Shown: in pieces, positions 45,166 to 52,539 of the stretch
Layout of the letters: the number at the start of each line of letters is the position of its first letter
Position numbering within the stretch: the stretch's first letter is position 1
Origin: JAUYQR01 sp050632395
GTDB lineage: Bacteria; Pseudomonadota; Alphaproteobacteria; Rhodobacterales; Rhodobacteraceae
Assembly: GCF_050632395.1 (NCBI RefSeq)
Contig: NZ_CP192600.1
Span: forward strand, 2,418,001 to 2,482,000
DNA length: 64,000 nucleotides
Direction: 5' to 3'
Made by a program: the position numbers and the translations under genes
The notes under the pieces: generated by a model
Seen by the model: only the letters and a program-made list of their open reading frames with translations
What the model was told of the DNA's origin: nothing
Databases searched by the model: none

Positions 45166-45181
45166 ATTTCAAGCTTGAAAT
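45166..45181. promoter_or_regulatory. 16-bp perfect palindrome over the kynU -35 element (operator candidate)
   Basis: ATTTCAAGCTTGAAAT (45166-45181) is a perfect palindrome. It contains TTGAAA (45175-45180), which is 17 bases from CATAAC (45198-45203); together they look like the kynU promoter, 24 bases before the start codon. An operator in this place would act as a repressor site. The regulator (for example an Lrp/AsnC-type KynR) is not encoded nearby. Confidence 0.55.
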
Positions 45182-45226
45182 TTTACCCCCACCCCGCCAT
45201 AACGGCTGAAAGCCGAAGGACACCGC

Positions 45227-46423
45227 ATGACCACCGATTTCGCCGCCACCAAGCATCTTTTCCACCTGCCCGAAGGCGTCGTCTACCTTGACGGCAACTC
45301 GCTCGGGCCCATGGTGAAAACCGCACCCGCCCGTGTGGCAAAGGCGGTCGAGGCGGAGTGGGGCGAGCTTCTGATCACCGGCTGGAACAAGGCCGGCTGG
45401 ATGGACCAACCCGCCCGCATCGGCGACCGCATCGCCAAACTCGTCGGCGCGGCCCCGGGTACCGTCGTCATGGGCGACACCTTGTCGATCAAGGTCTACC
45501 AGGCTCTCGCCTCGGCGCTCGAAATGAACCCGAAGCGCCGCGTGATCCTGTCCGACACCGGCAACTTCCCCTCCGACCTCTACATCGCCGAAGGTCTCGT
45601 GCGCACGCTAGGCGGCCAGTATCGCCTCAAGACCGTCGCCCCGGAGGAGGTTATGTCCCACATCGACGACACCGTCGCCGTAACCTTGATAACCGAGGTC
45701 GATTACAGAACCGGCCGCAAGCACGACATGGCCGATATCACCAAGCGCGCGCATGAGATGGGCGCGCTGACGGTCTGGGATCTCGCCCATTCCGCCGGTG
45801 CCTTCCCGGTCGATCTGGCCGGCTCGAAAGCTGATTTCGCCGTGGGCTGCACCTACAAATACCTCAACTCAGGCCCCGGCGGCCCCGCCTTCATCTATGT
45901 CGCGCCCCGCCACCACGAAACTGCCCGCCCGGCCCTCTCTGGCTGGCTCGGCCACGAATCCCCCTTCGCCTTCGACCTCGACTACCGCCCCGGCGCGGGC
46001 GTCGAACGGATGCGCGTCGGAACGCCCCCCGTCCTGCAACTCGCGGCGTTAGAGGCAGCTCTCGACGTCTGGGATCAGGTCGATCTCAAGGATCTCCGTG
46101 CTCAATCCCTCCGCCTCCAAGACCAGTTTATCAAAGGGGTCGAATCCCGCACCACCGGCCTCACCCTCGCCACCCCGCGCTCGCACATGATGCGCGGCAG
46201 CCAGGTGTCGTTCCGCCACCCCGAAGGCTACGCCATCATGCAAAACCTCATTGCCGAGGGAGTGATCGGTGACTTCCGCGCCCCGGATATCCTCCGTTTC
46301 GGCTTTACCCCCCTTTTCGTCGACGAAGATGACGTCGCCCGCGCCGTCAACACCCTCGCCAAGATCATGGAATACGGAACATGGGACAAACCCCAGTTCA
46401 AGAAACGCGCAAAGGTGACGTGA
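45227..46423 (+). CDS. kynU: Kynureninase
   Basis: This 398-residue PLP enzyme cleaves kynurenine to anthranilate and alanine. It carries VYLDGNSLGPM near the N-terminus, WDLAHSAGAFPVDL with the PLP-contacting Asp (D185), and the PLP lysine K211 in GCTYKYLNSGPGGPAF. It is the first gene of kynU-ridA-kynA. The start has AAGGA upstream. Its stop overlaps the next start in TGATG. Confidence 0.95.
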   Translation: MTTDFAATKHLFHLPEGVVYLDGNSLGPMVKTAPARVAKAVEAEWGELLITGWNKAGWMDQPARIGDRIAKLVGAAPGTVVMGDTLSIKVYQALASALEMNPKRRVILSDTGNFPSDLYIAEGLVRTLGGQYRLKTVAPEEVMSHIDDTVAVTLITEVDYRTGRKHDMADITKRAHEMGALTVWDLAHSAGAFPVDLAGSKADFAVGCTYKYLNSGPGGPAFIYVAPRHHETARPALSGWLGHESPFAFDLDYRPGAGVERMRVGTPPVLQLAALEAALDVWDQVDLKDLRAQSLRLQDQFIKGVESRTTGLTLATPRSHMMRGSQVSFRHPEGYAIMQNLIAEGVIGDFRAPDILRFGFTPLFVDEDDVARAVNTLAKIMEYGTWDKPQFKKRAKVT

Positions 46424-46815
46424 TGATAAAGCTCTGGACGCCAGACACGATGCCGAAACCCGCCTCGCGCTACAACCAGTTGGCGCTGGCTGAAAACACC
46501 ACCCGGCGGCTGGAAATCTCCGGTCAGATCGGCACTCTGCCCGGTGGTAAGGTTGCCGAAGGGCTGGCCGCCCAACTCGACGCTGCGCTCGCCAATGTCG
46601 ACACCGCCCTCGCCGCCGCCGGAATGGGCCGCGCGAATCTGATGAAGATCACCATCTACCTCACCGAAAACTCGCCCGAGGCGGTCAGCATCTACCGCGC
46701 CCGCCGCGATGCCTGGGTTGGGGAAGCCCCCGCGCCCGCAGCCACCCTTCTGATCGTCGCAGGCCTCGCCTCGCCCGCCCTGTTGGTCGAGGTTGACGCC
46801 GTGGCCGCCGCGTGA
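46423..46815 (+). CDS. RidA family protein
   Basis: This 130-residue protein belongs to the RidA/YjgF/Rid family: SRYNQLALAENTTRRLEISGQIGTLPGGK, then LDAALANVDTALAAAGMGRANLMKITIYLTE and ATLLIVAGLASPALLVEVDAVA. Rid proteins hydrolyse reactive enamine/imine intermediates from PLP enzymes. Between kynureninase and tryptophan dioxygenase genes it may protect or assist the pathway. The canonical catalytic Arg context is less clear here, so activity is inferred. Confidence 0.85.
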   Translation: MIKLWTPDTMPKPASRYNQLALAENTTRRLEISGQIGTLPGGKVAEGLAAQLDAALANVDTALAAAGMGRANLMKITIYLTENSPEAVSIYRARRDAWVGEAPAPAATLLIVAGLASPALLVEVDAVAAA

Positions 46816-46930
46816 CGCCACGGCCACTTCCCAAACCCCCGCATTGGGCGCATGATCGCCCGATGCCGTCAAACCTTGCCAATGTCCTAACGCACCCGCG
46901 CAAGCCCTTGATTTTCAAGGGCGCGGCAAA

Positions 46931-46947
46931 TGTCCCACGGTGGGACA
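46931..46947. repeat. 17-base palindrome between ridA-like and kynA genes
   Basis: TGTCCCACGGTGGGACA is a perfect inverted repeat (8-1-8). It lies in the 256-base gap between the RidA and kynA genes. The gap also carries an open frame (46812-47042) that overlaps the RidA stop and would encode a 76-residue, low-confidence product. The palindrome could be a regulator site or one copy of a dispersed repeat. Confidence 0.5.
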
Positions 46948-47071
46948 CACCCCTCGATTGCCAACCCTCCGGCTGGGCCGCCGTCTGGCGCCGCCTCGGC
47001 GCCGTCTCGGTCCTCTCCGCAAAGGTCACGCCCTCGCCCTGACCTGCCCCCCATAGGAAAGAGAGAGAGCC

Positions 47072-47911
47072 ATGACCACCTGCCCCTTCAACCCCGAAAC
47101 CGACGGCGCCGAAATGTCCTTCGACGGCCGCATGAGCTATGGCGACTACCTAAGGATCGACCAAATCCTTGGCGCCCAGCACATGCTGACCACCGCCCAC
47201 GACGAGATGCTGTTCATCATCCAGCACCAGACGTCTGAGCTTTGGATGCGCCTCGCCCTCCACGAACTCGACGCCGCCCGCCGCGCCATCGCCGAAGGCC
47301 GCGCCCCCGAGGCGTTCAAGATGCTGGCCCGCATCGCCCGCATCTTCGAACAGCTGAACAACGCGTGGGATGTCCTCAGAACGATGACCCCCTCCGACTA
47401 CACCCACTTTCGCAACGACCTCGGCCAGTCCTCCGGCTTTCAGTCGTGGCAGTACCGCCTCATCGAATACGCCGTCGGCAACCGCAACCTCTCGATGCTG
47501 CGCCCCCACGCCCACCGCCCCGACCTGACCGCGAAACTCGAGGCCGAGCTTGCCCGCCCGTCCCTCTACGACGAAGCCCTCCGCCACCTCGCCCGCCACG
47601 GCCTGCCGATCCCCGACGCGGTTCTGACCCGTGATCTCCGCCAGCCTTGGGTAGCCAATGACGGCGTCCTCGCCGCGTGGGAAGCTGTCTACCGCGACCC
47701 GACCACCCATTGGCAGGCCTACGAACTTGCCGAAAAGCTGGTCGACTTCGAAGACTACTTCCGCCGCTGGCGCTTCAACCACGTCACTACCGTCGAACGC
47801 GTCATCGGCTTCAAACGCGGCACCGGCGGCACCTCTGGCGTGGCCTACCTGCGCCGAATGCTCGAAGTTCAGCTTTTTCCTGAACTTTGGCAGGTTCGCA
47901 CCACGCTCTAG
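47072..47911 (+). CDS. kynA: Tryptophan 2,3-dioxygenase
   Basis: This 279-residue heme enzyme opens the indole ring of tryptophan to form N-formylkynurenine, the first step of the kynurenine pathway. It shows the family start MSYGDYLRIDQILGAQ, the substrate-side H52 in FIIQHQTSELWM and the heme ligand H237 in RFNHVTTVERVIGFKRGTGGTSG. The start has GGAAAGAGAGAG upstream. Kynurenine formamidase (kynB) is not in this operon and must be elsewhere if the pathway is complete. Confidence 0.96.
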   Translation: MTTCPFNPETDGAEMSFDGRMSYGDYLRIDQILGAQHMLTTAHDEMLFIIQHQTSELWMRLALHELDAARRAIAEGRAPEAFKMLARIARIFEQLNNAWDVLRTMTPSDYTHFRNDLGQSSGFQSWQYRLIEYAVGNRNLSMLRPHAHRPDLTAKLEAELARPSLYDEALRHLARHGLPIPDAVLTRDLRQPWVANDGVLAAWEAVYRDPTTHWQAYELAEKLVDFEDYFRRWRFNHVTTVERVIGFKRGTGGTSGVAYLRRMLEVQLFPELWQVRTTL

Positions 47912-47934
47912 CCCGCAAAATCGCCCCAGCCCCT

Positions 47935-47963
47935 TTGACGGAGCGCGACACCTGGTTTACCGT
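47935..47963 (+). promoter_or_regulatory. Predicted promoter of the L,D-transpeptidase lipoprotein gene
   Basis: TTGACG (47935-47940), a 17-base spacer and TACCGT (47958-47963) lie 59 bases before the start codon at 48022. The same pair with the same spacer occurs at 51556-51584, before a predicted small RNA. The -10 match is poor, so confidence is limited. Confidence 0.4.
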
Positions 47964-48021
47964 CCGCCAAAAGCGACTCCGCGATGATGCCGTCGCGGCA
48001 ATTGAACAAGTGAGCCATTGA

Positions 48022-48972
48022 ATGCGTAACCTGACCTCCCGACTGCACCGCAAGGGCAGCGCCGTACTGGCGGCGCTGGCTCTGTTCGCCGTGACAGCCT
48101 GCGTCGACCCAACGCTGTCAACCGCGACATCGGGGCAGCCGCCGCTGCCGAAGGCGGAAGAAAACGTCTACGTCGCGACGATGGATGCCGGCATCCAGAT
48201 CCCTGCGCTGCCGGTCGAGAAGATACCCGAAACCTACCGCCGTCAGGTCGTCGACTACGCCTCCGAACAGGCACCCGGCACGATCATCATCGACCCTTCG
48301 AAACGGCTGCTGTACTACGTCCTGAACCAGCGAAAGGCGATCCGCTACGGGATCGCGGTGGGCAAAGCCGGCTTTGAATGGTCGGGCGAGGCGGTTGTGG
48401 CCGAAAAGAAGCCGTGGCCCACCTGGACCCCGCCGAAAGAGATGATCGAACGCAAGCCAGAACTGGCGAAATGGGAAAAGGGCCAGCCCGGCGGCCCGAC
48501 CAACCCGCTTGGCGCCCGCGCCATCTACCTGCTGTCGAACGGGGTCGACTATGGCTACCGCATTCACGGCACGCCAGAGTGGAACTCGATCGGCCGCAAC
48601 GCTTCGTCGGGCTGCATCCGCATGATCAACCAGGACGTCATCGACCTTTATAGCCGCGTTAGCGGTGGCGAGAAGGTCATCGTGCTGACGGCCTCGGGCG
48701 AAATGCCCAAAGGCCTCTACATCCCGAAACCGCCGGTCGTGAAGAAAAAGCCTGCCACCCCCTCGCCAGCGGTGGTCGAAGCGGCGCTGCCGCCGCTTCC
48801 GGCGCCGCCTGCGCTGGACCCGGAACTGACCGCCGCTCCCGTCGCACCTGCAACCGTGACGCCGGCTGCGTCCACAACCGACACGACCACCGCACCCGCT
48901 GCCGACGCGGCACCCGCCTGCACGGTGCCTTTGGTCAACGGAGCCTGCCCGGCAGGCAAGGCCGCGCCCTGA
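48022..48972 (+). CDS. L,D-transpeptidase lipoprotein (YkuD family)
   Basis: This 316-residue protein has a lipoprotein signal ending in VTAC, with C27 as the acylated residue. The YkuD catalytic domain (about 85-215) has H182 in RIHGTPEWNS and C198 in SSGCIRM. The C-terminal third is rich in Ala, Pro and Thr and disordered. It likely forms cross-links in the periplasm, either 3-3 peptidoglycan links or links to outer-membrane proteins as in other Alphaproteobacteria. A perfect terminator follows it. Confidence 0.93.
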   Translation: MRNLTSRLHRKGSAVLAALALFAVTACVDPTLSTATSGQPPLPKAEENVYVATMDAGIQIPALPVEKIPETYRRQVVDYASEQAPGTIIIDPSKRLLYYVLNQRKAIRYGIAVGKAGFEWSGEAVVAEKKPWPTWTPPKEMIERKPELAKWEKGQPGGPTNPLGARAIYLLSNGVDYGYRIHGTPEWNSIGRNASSGCIRMINQDVIDLYSRVSGGEKVIVLTASGEMPKGLYIPKPPVVKKKPATPSPAVVEAALPPLPAPPALDPELTAAPVAPATVTPAASTTDTTTAPAADAAPACTVPLVNGACPAGKAAP

Positions 48973-48999
48973 GAAGCGCTTCGTACCACACCAAATGAA

Positions 49000-49029
49000 A
49001 AAGGGCGCGAGGATCACCTCGCGCCCTTT
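49000..49029. terminator. Bidirectional terminator
   Basis: A perfect 13-bp stem (AAAGGGCGCGAGG 49000-49012, CCTCGCGCCCTTT 49017-49029) with a 4-base loop lies between the convergent L,D-transpeptidase and D-lyxose isomerase genes. A/T bases at the stem base let it work on either strand. Confidence 0.85.
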
Positions 49030-49046
49030 GCCTTTGGTCCCGCCCG

Positions 49047-49727
49047 TTACAGCCAGCGGTCGTAATCGCTGACCAGCAGATGCATCGGCGCCACGTCCTC
49101 GTCGATCTCGGCAAAGCGGCCGATCGGTTCACGGAAGATGTTGTCGGTTAGGTCGTCATTCACCGTCGACACCTCGCCGATCAGCACATCGCCACCCTCG
49201 CCCCAGAACGCATGCCAGTCGCCCGGCATCAGCGTGACGCTTTCACCCGGCGCCAGTTTCAACTTGTCGCCCGGCCCGTACGGGCGCGAAATCCCGTCGC
49301 ACAGCACAACGCCGCCCCGGTCAGACGCGCAGTTGCCCGCATCATCCGACCCGAAGAGTTCGATCACCAGCGTCGCCCCGCCGCGGTTGATGATATCCTC
49401 GGCCTTGATGACATGCGTATGCATCGGCGACAGTTGATCCTGCCGCGAGATCAACAGCTTTTCCGCATAGCACATGCCGCCGCCACGCTTCAGGTCAGCC
49501 AACTGGCCGTTGCGCAGGGTGAACAGGAACAGTCCCAGCTTGTCGAAATCGCCCTGCCCGTAGTCGGTGATGTCCCAGCCCATGCGGGCATCGACGATCC
49601 GCCGCGCATCGGTGCGCGCCTTGAACTCTTGCGGCGACCAATAGGCGAAGGGCGGCAACACAAACCCGTAGTGCCGGATCATGTCGTCTGCCGCCGCCAT
49701 GATATCGTTGATACGCGACCGTTTCAT
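49047..49727 (-). CDS. D-lyxose ketol-isomerase family protein
   Basis: This 226-residue cupin-like protein resembles the D-lyxose isomerase family: MKRSRINDIMAAADDMIRHYGFVLPPFAYW, YAEKLLISRQDQLSPMHTHVIKAEDIINRGG (metal-binding His and Glu) and SVTLMPGDWHAFWGEGGDVLIGEVSTVNDD. Members interconvert D-lyxose/D-xylulose or D-mannose/D-fructose. No sugar operon surrounds it here. ATG 49727 has GGGAGG upstream. Confidence 0.85.
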   Translation of the reverse strand: MKRSRINDIMAAADDMIRHYGFVLPPFAYWSPQEFKARTDARRIVDARMGWDITDYGQGDFDKLGLFLFTLRNGQLADLKRGGGMCYAEKLLISRQDQLSPMHTHVIKAEDIINRGGATLVIELFGSDDAGNCASDRGGVVLCDGISRPYGPGDKLKLAPGESVTLMPGDWHAFWGEGGDVLIGEVSTVNDDLTDNIFREPIGRFAEIDEDVAPMHLLVSDYDRWL

Positions 49728-49783
49728 CGTTTCCTCCCTGCGATTTGCAGGCACTATAACGATTACGGAACGCCGCTCAACGC

Positions 49784-51337
49784 CTATCGCTTGCCGAAGA
49801 TCGACCCGAGCACACCCCTGATGATCGCCTGCCCGGACTTGGTGCCAAGTTGGCGGGCAAAGCTTTTCGCGAACGCCGTGCCGATCGAATCCGACCGGCT
49901 CGATTGCTTCTTCGGCGATTCATAGCCCTTGCCGTCATAGCGCCGGGCGCGCTCGAACTCGCGGTCGACCTCCACCTTGCGGGCCTCCTCGGCCTGCAAG
50001 TCGGCAGCCTCGCGCGCGGCCTTCTCGGCCTTCGCGCGCAGCCGCTCATAGGCGCTGTCACGGTCCACGGTGATGTCGTATTTCCCCTTCAGCGGCGACG
50101 CCGCAATAAGCTGCGCCCGCACCGCCTCGTCCACCGGGCCAAGCTGGCTTGACGGCGGGCGCACCAGCGTCCGTTCGGCAATGCCGGGAATACCCTTCGC
50201 TTCCAGAAACGAGGTTACCGCCTCGCCTGTGCCGACATCGCGGATGGCCTCCTCGATCTGAAAGCGCGGGTTCGGCCGGTAGGTTTCGGCGGCCAGCCGC
50301 AGATCCTTCTGGTCCTTGGCGGTAAAGGCGCGTAGCGCGTGCTGCACCCGATTGCCCAATTGGCCCAAAATGTCCTCCGGCACGTCCGCCGGATTCTGGG
50401 TGATGAAATACACCCCCACCCCCTTCGACCGGATCAGCCGCGCCACCTGCTCCACCTTGCTGACCAGCGCCTTCGGGGCGTCCCTGAACAACAGATGCGC
50501 CTCGTCGAAAAAGAACACCAGCTTCGGCTTGTCGGGATCACCCACCTCGGGCAGCGTTTCGAACAGCTCCGACAGCAGCCACAGCAGGAACGTCGCATAA
50601 AGTCGGGGCGAGTTCATCAGCCGGTCGGCGGCCAGAATGCTGATCCTCCCTGCTCCGGACGCATCCGTCAGCATCAGGTCGGACAATTCCAGCGCAGGCT
50701 CGCCGAACAGATCGGCCCCGCCCTGGTTCTCCAAAACCAGAAGGCGCCGCTGTATCGCGCCCACCGACTCTTTTGACACCAGTCCGTAACGCGCCGACAT
50801 CGCCTCCGCATTCTCTGCCACAAAGGTCAAAAGCGCCTGCAGGTCCTTCAGGTCCAGAAGCGGCAATTCCTCCTCGTCCGACAGCCGGAAGGCCACATTC
50901 AACACGCCCTCCTGCGGCTCTGACAGTTCCAGAAGGCGGCTCAGCAACAGCGGCCCCATCTCGGCCACGGTGGCGCGGATCGGGTGGCCCTTCTGGCCAA
51001 AAAGATCCCAGAACAGCACCGGAAACGCGCGGTACTGCAGATCAAGCCCGATCGTCGCTGCCCGCTTGGCAAAACCCTCGTGCAGCTTGTGGGTCGCAGA
51101 CCCCGCCGCGCACAAACCCGCAAGGTCGCCCTTCACGTCCGACAGGAACACCGGCACCCCGGCGGCCGAAAACCCTTCGGCCAGCACCTGCAGCGTCACG
51201 GTCTTGCCGGTGCCGGTAGCGCCTGCGATCAGCCCGTGGCGGTTGCCGTATTTCAACAGCATCGATTGCGGCACACCGTAGCCTTCGCCGCCGCCGCCCA
51301 CAAAGATGTTGTCCGCCGCGTTGCCTGCGTCTGCCAC
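49784..51337 (-). CDS. HerA-like ATPase (DUF853 family)
   Basis: This 517-residue P-loop ATPase has Walker A GATGTGKT (39-46), Walker B LVFFFDEAHLLF and RVQHALRAFT-type motifs of the DUF853/HerA-like family, plus a charged C-terminal coiled region. Its role is not established; relatives of HerA process DNA ends, but no NurA-type nuclease lies next to it. The GTG at 51337, preceded by GAGGG, matches the family start (NIFVGGGGEGY near residue 10); longer in-frame starts exist. Confidence 0.88.
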   Translation of the reverse strand: MADAGNAADNIFVGGGGEGYGVPQSMLLKYGNRHGLIAGATGTGKTVTLQVLAEGFSAAGVPVFLSDVKGDLAGLCAAGSATHKLHEGFAKRAATIGLDLQYRAFPVLFWDLFGQKGHPIRATVAEMGPLLLSRLLELSEPQEGVLNVAFRLSDEEELPLLDLKDLQALLTFVAENAEAMSARYGLVSKESVGAIQRRLLVLENQGGADLFGEPALELSDLMLTDASGAGRISILAADRLMNSPRLYATFLLWLLSELFETLPEVGDPDKPKLVFFFDEAHLLFRDAPKALVSKVEQVARLIRSKGVGVYFITQNPADVPEDILGQLGNRVQHALRAFTAKDQKDLRLAAETYRPNPRFQIEEAIRDVGTGEAVTSFLEAKGIPGIAERTLVRPPSSQLGPVDEAVRAQLIAASPLKGKYDITVDRDSAYERLRAKAEKAAREAADLQAEEARKVEVDREFERARRYDGKGYESPKKQSSRSDSIGTAFAKSFARQLGTKSGQAIIRGVLGSIFGKR

Positions 51338-51399
51338 GTTGATCCCTCGTCTTGCCAAACCACCCGCCGGACCGCACCCGCACGTCCCCGACGCGGTCA

Positions 51400-51520
51400 A
51401 AATACATTGTTAACCCCGATGCGCCATAGTCGATCTTGCCGGCCCGTCTCTCCCAGATGCGCTGGCGGTGACTTCCTCCCTGTCGACTGGCCGCGCCCTT
51501 GAAAAGGCGCGGCTTTTTTT
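51400..51520 (+). ncRNA. Candidate small RNA 1 with rho-independent terminator
   Basis: On the plus strand, a perfect 8-bp stem (GCCGCGCC 51490-51497, GGCGCGGC 51506-51513) followed by seven T residues (51514-51520) ends no annotated gene; the neighbour upstream is on the other strand. A transcript must start inside the 150 bases between the HerA-like gene and the stem, or antisense to that gene. A CTTCCTCCCTG stretch before the stem is pyrimidine-rich and could pair with ribosome sites. The 5' end is not defined by the sequence. Confidence 0.4.
51490..51520 (+). terminator. Orphan intrinsic terminator
   Basis: Perfect 8-bp stem with an 8-base loop, then TTTTTTT on the plus strand. The minus strand has no T-run after the stem, so it serves plus-strand transcription. 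It is the 3' end of candidate small RNA 1. Confidence 0.8.
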
Positions 51521-51555
51521 CGCCAAGGCCCCCGAAATGCAACGCGAGATTCCCG

Positions 51556-51584
51556 TTGACGCCTGCGTGAAAGCACCTTACCGT
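51556..51584 (+). promoter_or_regulatory. Predicted promoter of candidate small RNA 2
   Basis: TTGACG (51556-51561) and TACCGT (51579-51584) with a 17-base spacer match the pair seen before the L,D-transpeptidase gene. A transcript from about 51591 would run for about 75 bases to the terminator at 51637-51661. Confidence 0.4.
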
Positions 51585-51590
51585 CCCGTT

Positions 51591-51664
51591 CTACGAAGTC
51601 GGCCAGTCCGACAGGGAGCAAATAACAAAGCATATGAAAGGGCCGGTCTTCCGGCCCTTTTCCT
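51591..51664 (+). ncRNA. Candidate small RNA 2
   Basis: A promoter-like TTGACG/TACCGT pair and an intrinsic terminator frame about 75 bases with no ORF of convincing quality. The stretch contains GACAGGGAGC and an ATG (51634) directly before the hairpin. It might therefore be a short leader, but the stem would overlap any product. The IalB-like gene starts 130 bases further on, so an attenuator leader for that gene is the alternative reading. Confidence 0.35.
51637..51663 (+). terminator. Intrinsic terminator of candidate small RNA 2
   Basis: A perfect 10-bp stem (AAAGGGCCGG 51637-51646, CCGGCCCTTT 51651-51660), TCTT loop, and a further T then CC downstream. It sits 135 bases upstream of the IalB-like gene on the same strand. 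Confidence 0.75.
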
Positions 51665-51794
51665 TTGTCTGCTGGCAATTTGGCAGAACCGCGCCGTTCC
51701 CGCTTTTGTCACCTGACTTGGGCCCGCCTGCGTGCTAGAGACGCGGCGAACCTGTGTTGCGACCGTCAAAATTCGTCCAAAGGAACTGCCTGTC

Positions 51795-52490
51795 ATGGCC
51801 AAGACTAAGCTTACCACGCTTGCCCTCCTCTTCTCCCTCGCGGCCTTGCCGCTTGCGGCGCAAGACGCCGCCGCGCCCGCGGAACCGGCGCCCGCAGCCA
51901 CCGCCGACGCCCCCAGCACGGACGGATTGTCGATGGGTGCCGAAGTTGGCGGCGACGGCGTCGGCTCCACCTATACCGCGGCGAAGTTCGAGGCGTGGGA
52001 ACAGCGCTGCGTGCGCAGCAAATCCGGCATCGACCCATGCCAGCTTTACATGCTGTTGAAAGACGGCGAGGGGAACTCGGTCGCCGAACTTACCCTGTTT
52101 GGCCTTCCGAAAGACACCGGTGGACCGGCCGTCGCGGGCGCCACTTTCATCGCCCCGCTGGAAACCTTGCTGACCGCCGGCATGGCCCTGCAGATCGACA
52201 CCGCAAAGCCGAAGGCGTACCCCTTCACCTTCTGCGCGGCCCTTGGCTGCGTCGCCCGCCTTGGCTTCACCGCCGAAGAGGTCGCCCAGATGAAGCAGGG
52301 CGCCAATGCCGTCATCACCATCGTGCCCTTCGTGGCACCTGACCAGAAAGTCGTGCTGACCGCCTCTCTGAAGGGCTTCACCGCAGGCTTCGATGCCGTC
52401 AACGCCGCGAACGATGCCGCCGATGCGGCTGCCGCCGCGGCAGCCCCGGAAAAAGCGGCCCCGGCAGAAGCAGCCCCTGCGAACGACTGA
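51795..52490 (+). CDS. Invasion-associated locus B (IalB)-family secreted protein
   Basis: This 231-residue protein has a signal peptide (MAKTKLTTLALLFSLAALPLAAQ), then a short Ala/Pro-rich linker. The IalB domain has paired Cys-containing segments (WEQRCVRSKSGIDPCQLYMLLKD; FTFCAALGCVARLGFTAEEVAQMKQG). The C-terminus is an Ala-rich tail. IalB proteins in Rhodobacterales are abundant envelope proteins of unknown function; the invasion name comes from Bartonella. ATG 51795 has AAAGGA upstream. A terminator follows at 52512-52538. Confidence 0.9.
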   Translation: MAKTKLTTLALLFSLAALPLAAQDAAAPAEPAPAATADAPSTDGLSMGAEVGGDGVGSTYTAAKFEAWEQRCVRSKSGIDPCQLYMLLKDGEGNSVAELTLFGLPKDTGGPAVAGATFIAPLETLLTAGMALQIDTAKPKAYPFTFCAALGCVARLGFTAEEVAQMKQGANAVITIVPFVAPDQKVVLTASLKGFTAGFDAVNAANDAADAAAAAAAPEKAAPAEAAPAND

Positions 52491-52511
52491 CATAAAACAA
52501 CCCGCATGATC

Positions 52512-52538
52512 AAATGCCGGCCCCCTGGGCCGGCATTT
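52512..52538. terminator. Bidirectional terminator
   Basis: A perfect 12-bp stem (AAATGCCGGCCC 52512-52523, GGGCCGGCATTT 52527-52538) with a 3-base loop lies between the convergent IalB-like and beta-ketoacyl-ACP synthase genes, two bases from the latter's stop. Confidence 0.8.
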
Positions 52539-52539
52539 G

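Noticed and set aside
46812..47042. A 76-residue open frame starting in a GTGA overlap with the RidA-like stop
   Set aside because: No ribosome site or recognised family; it is crossed by a palindrome and its coding potential is not convincing. It is noted under the repeat rather than called as a gene.
49784..51337. A HerA-NurA DNA repair or defence module
   Set aside because: Only a DUF853/HerA-like ATPase is present; there is no nuclease or other defence gene on either side.
48022..51337. A D-lyxose utilisation operon around the isomerase-like gene
   Set aside because: The neighbours are an L,D-transpeptidase and a HerA-like ATPase; there is no sugar transporter or kinase, so only the single gene is called.
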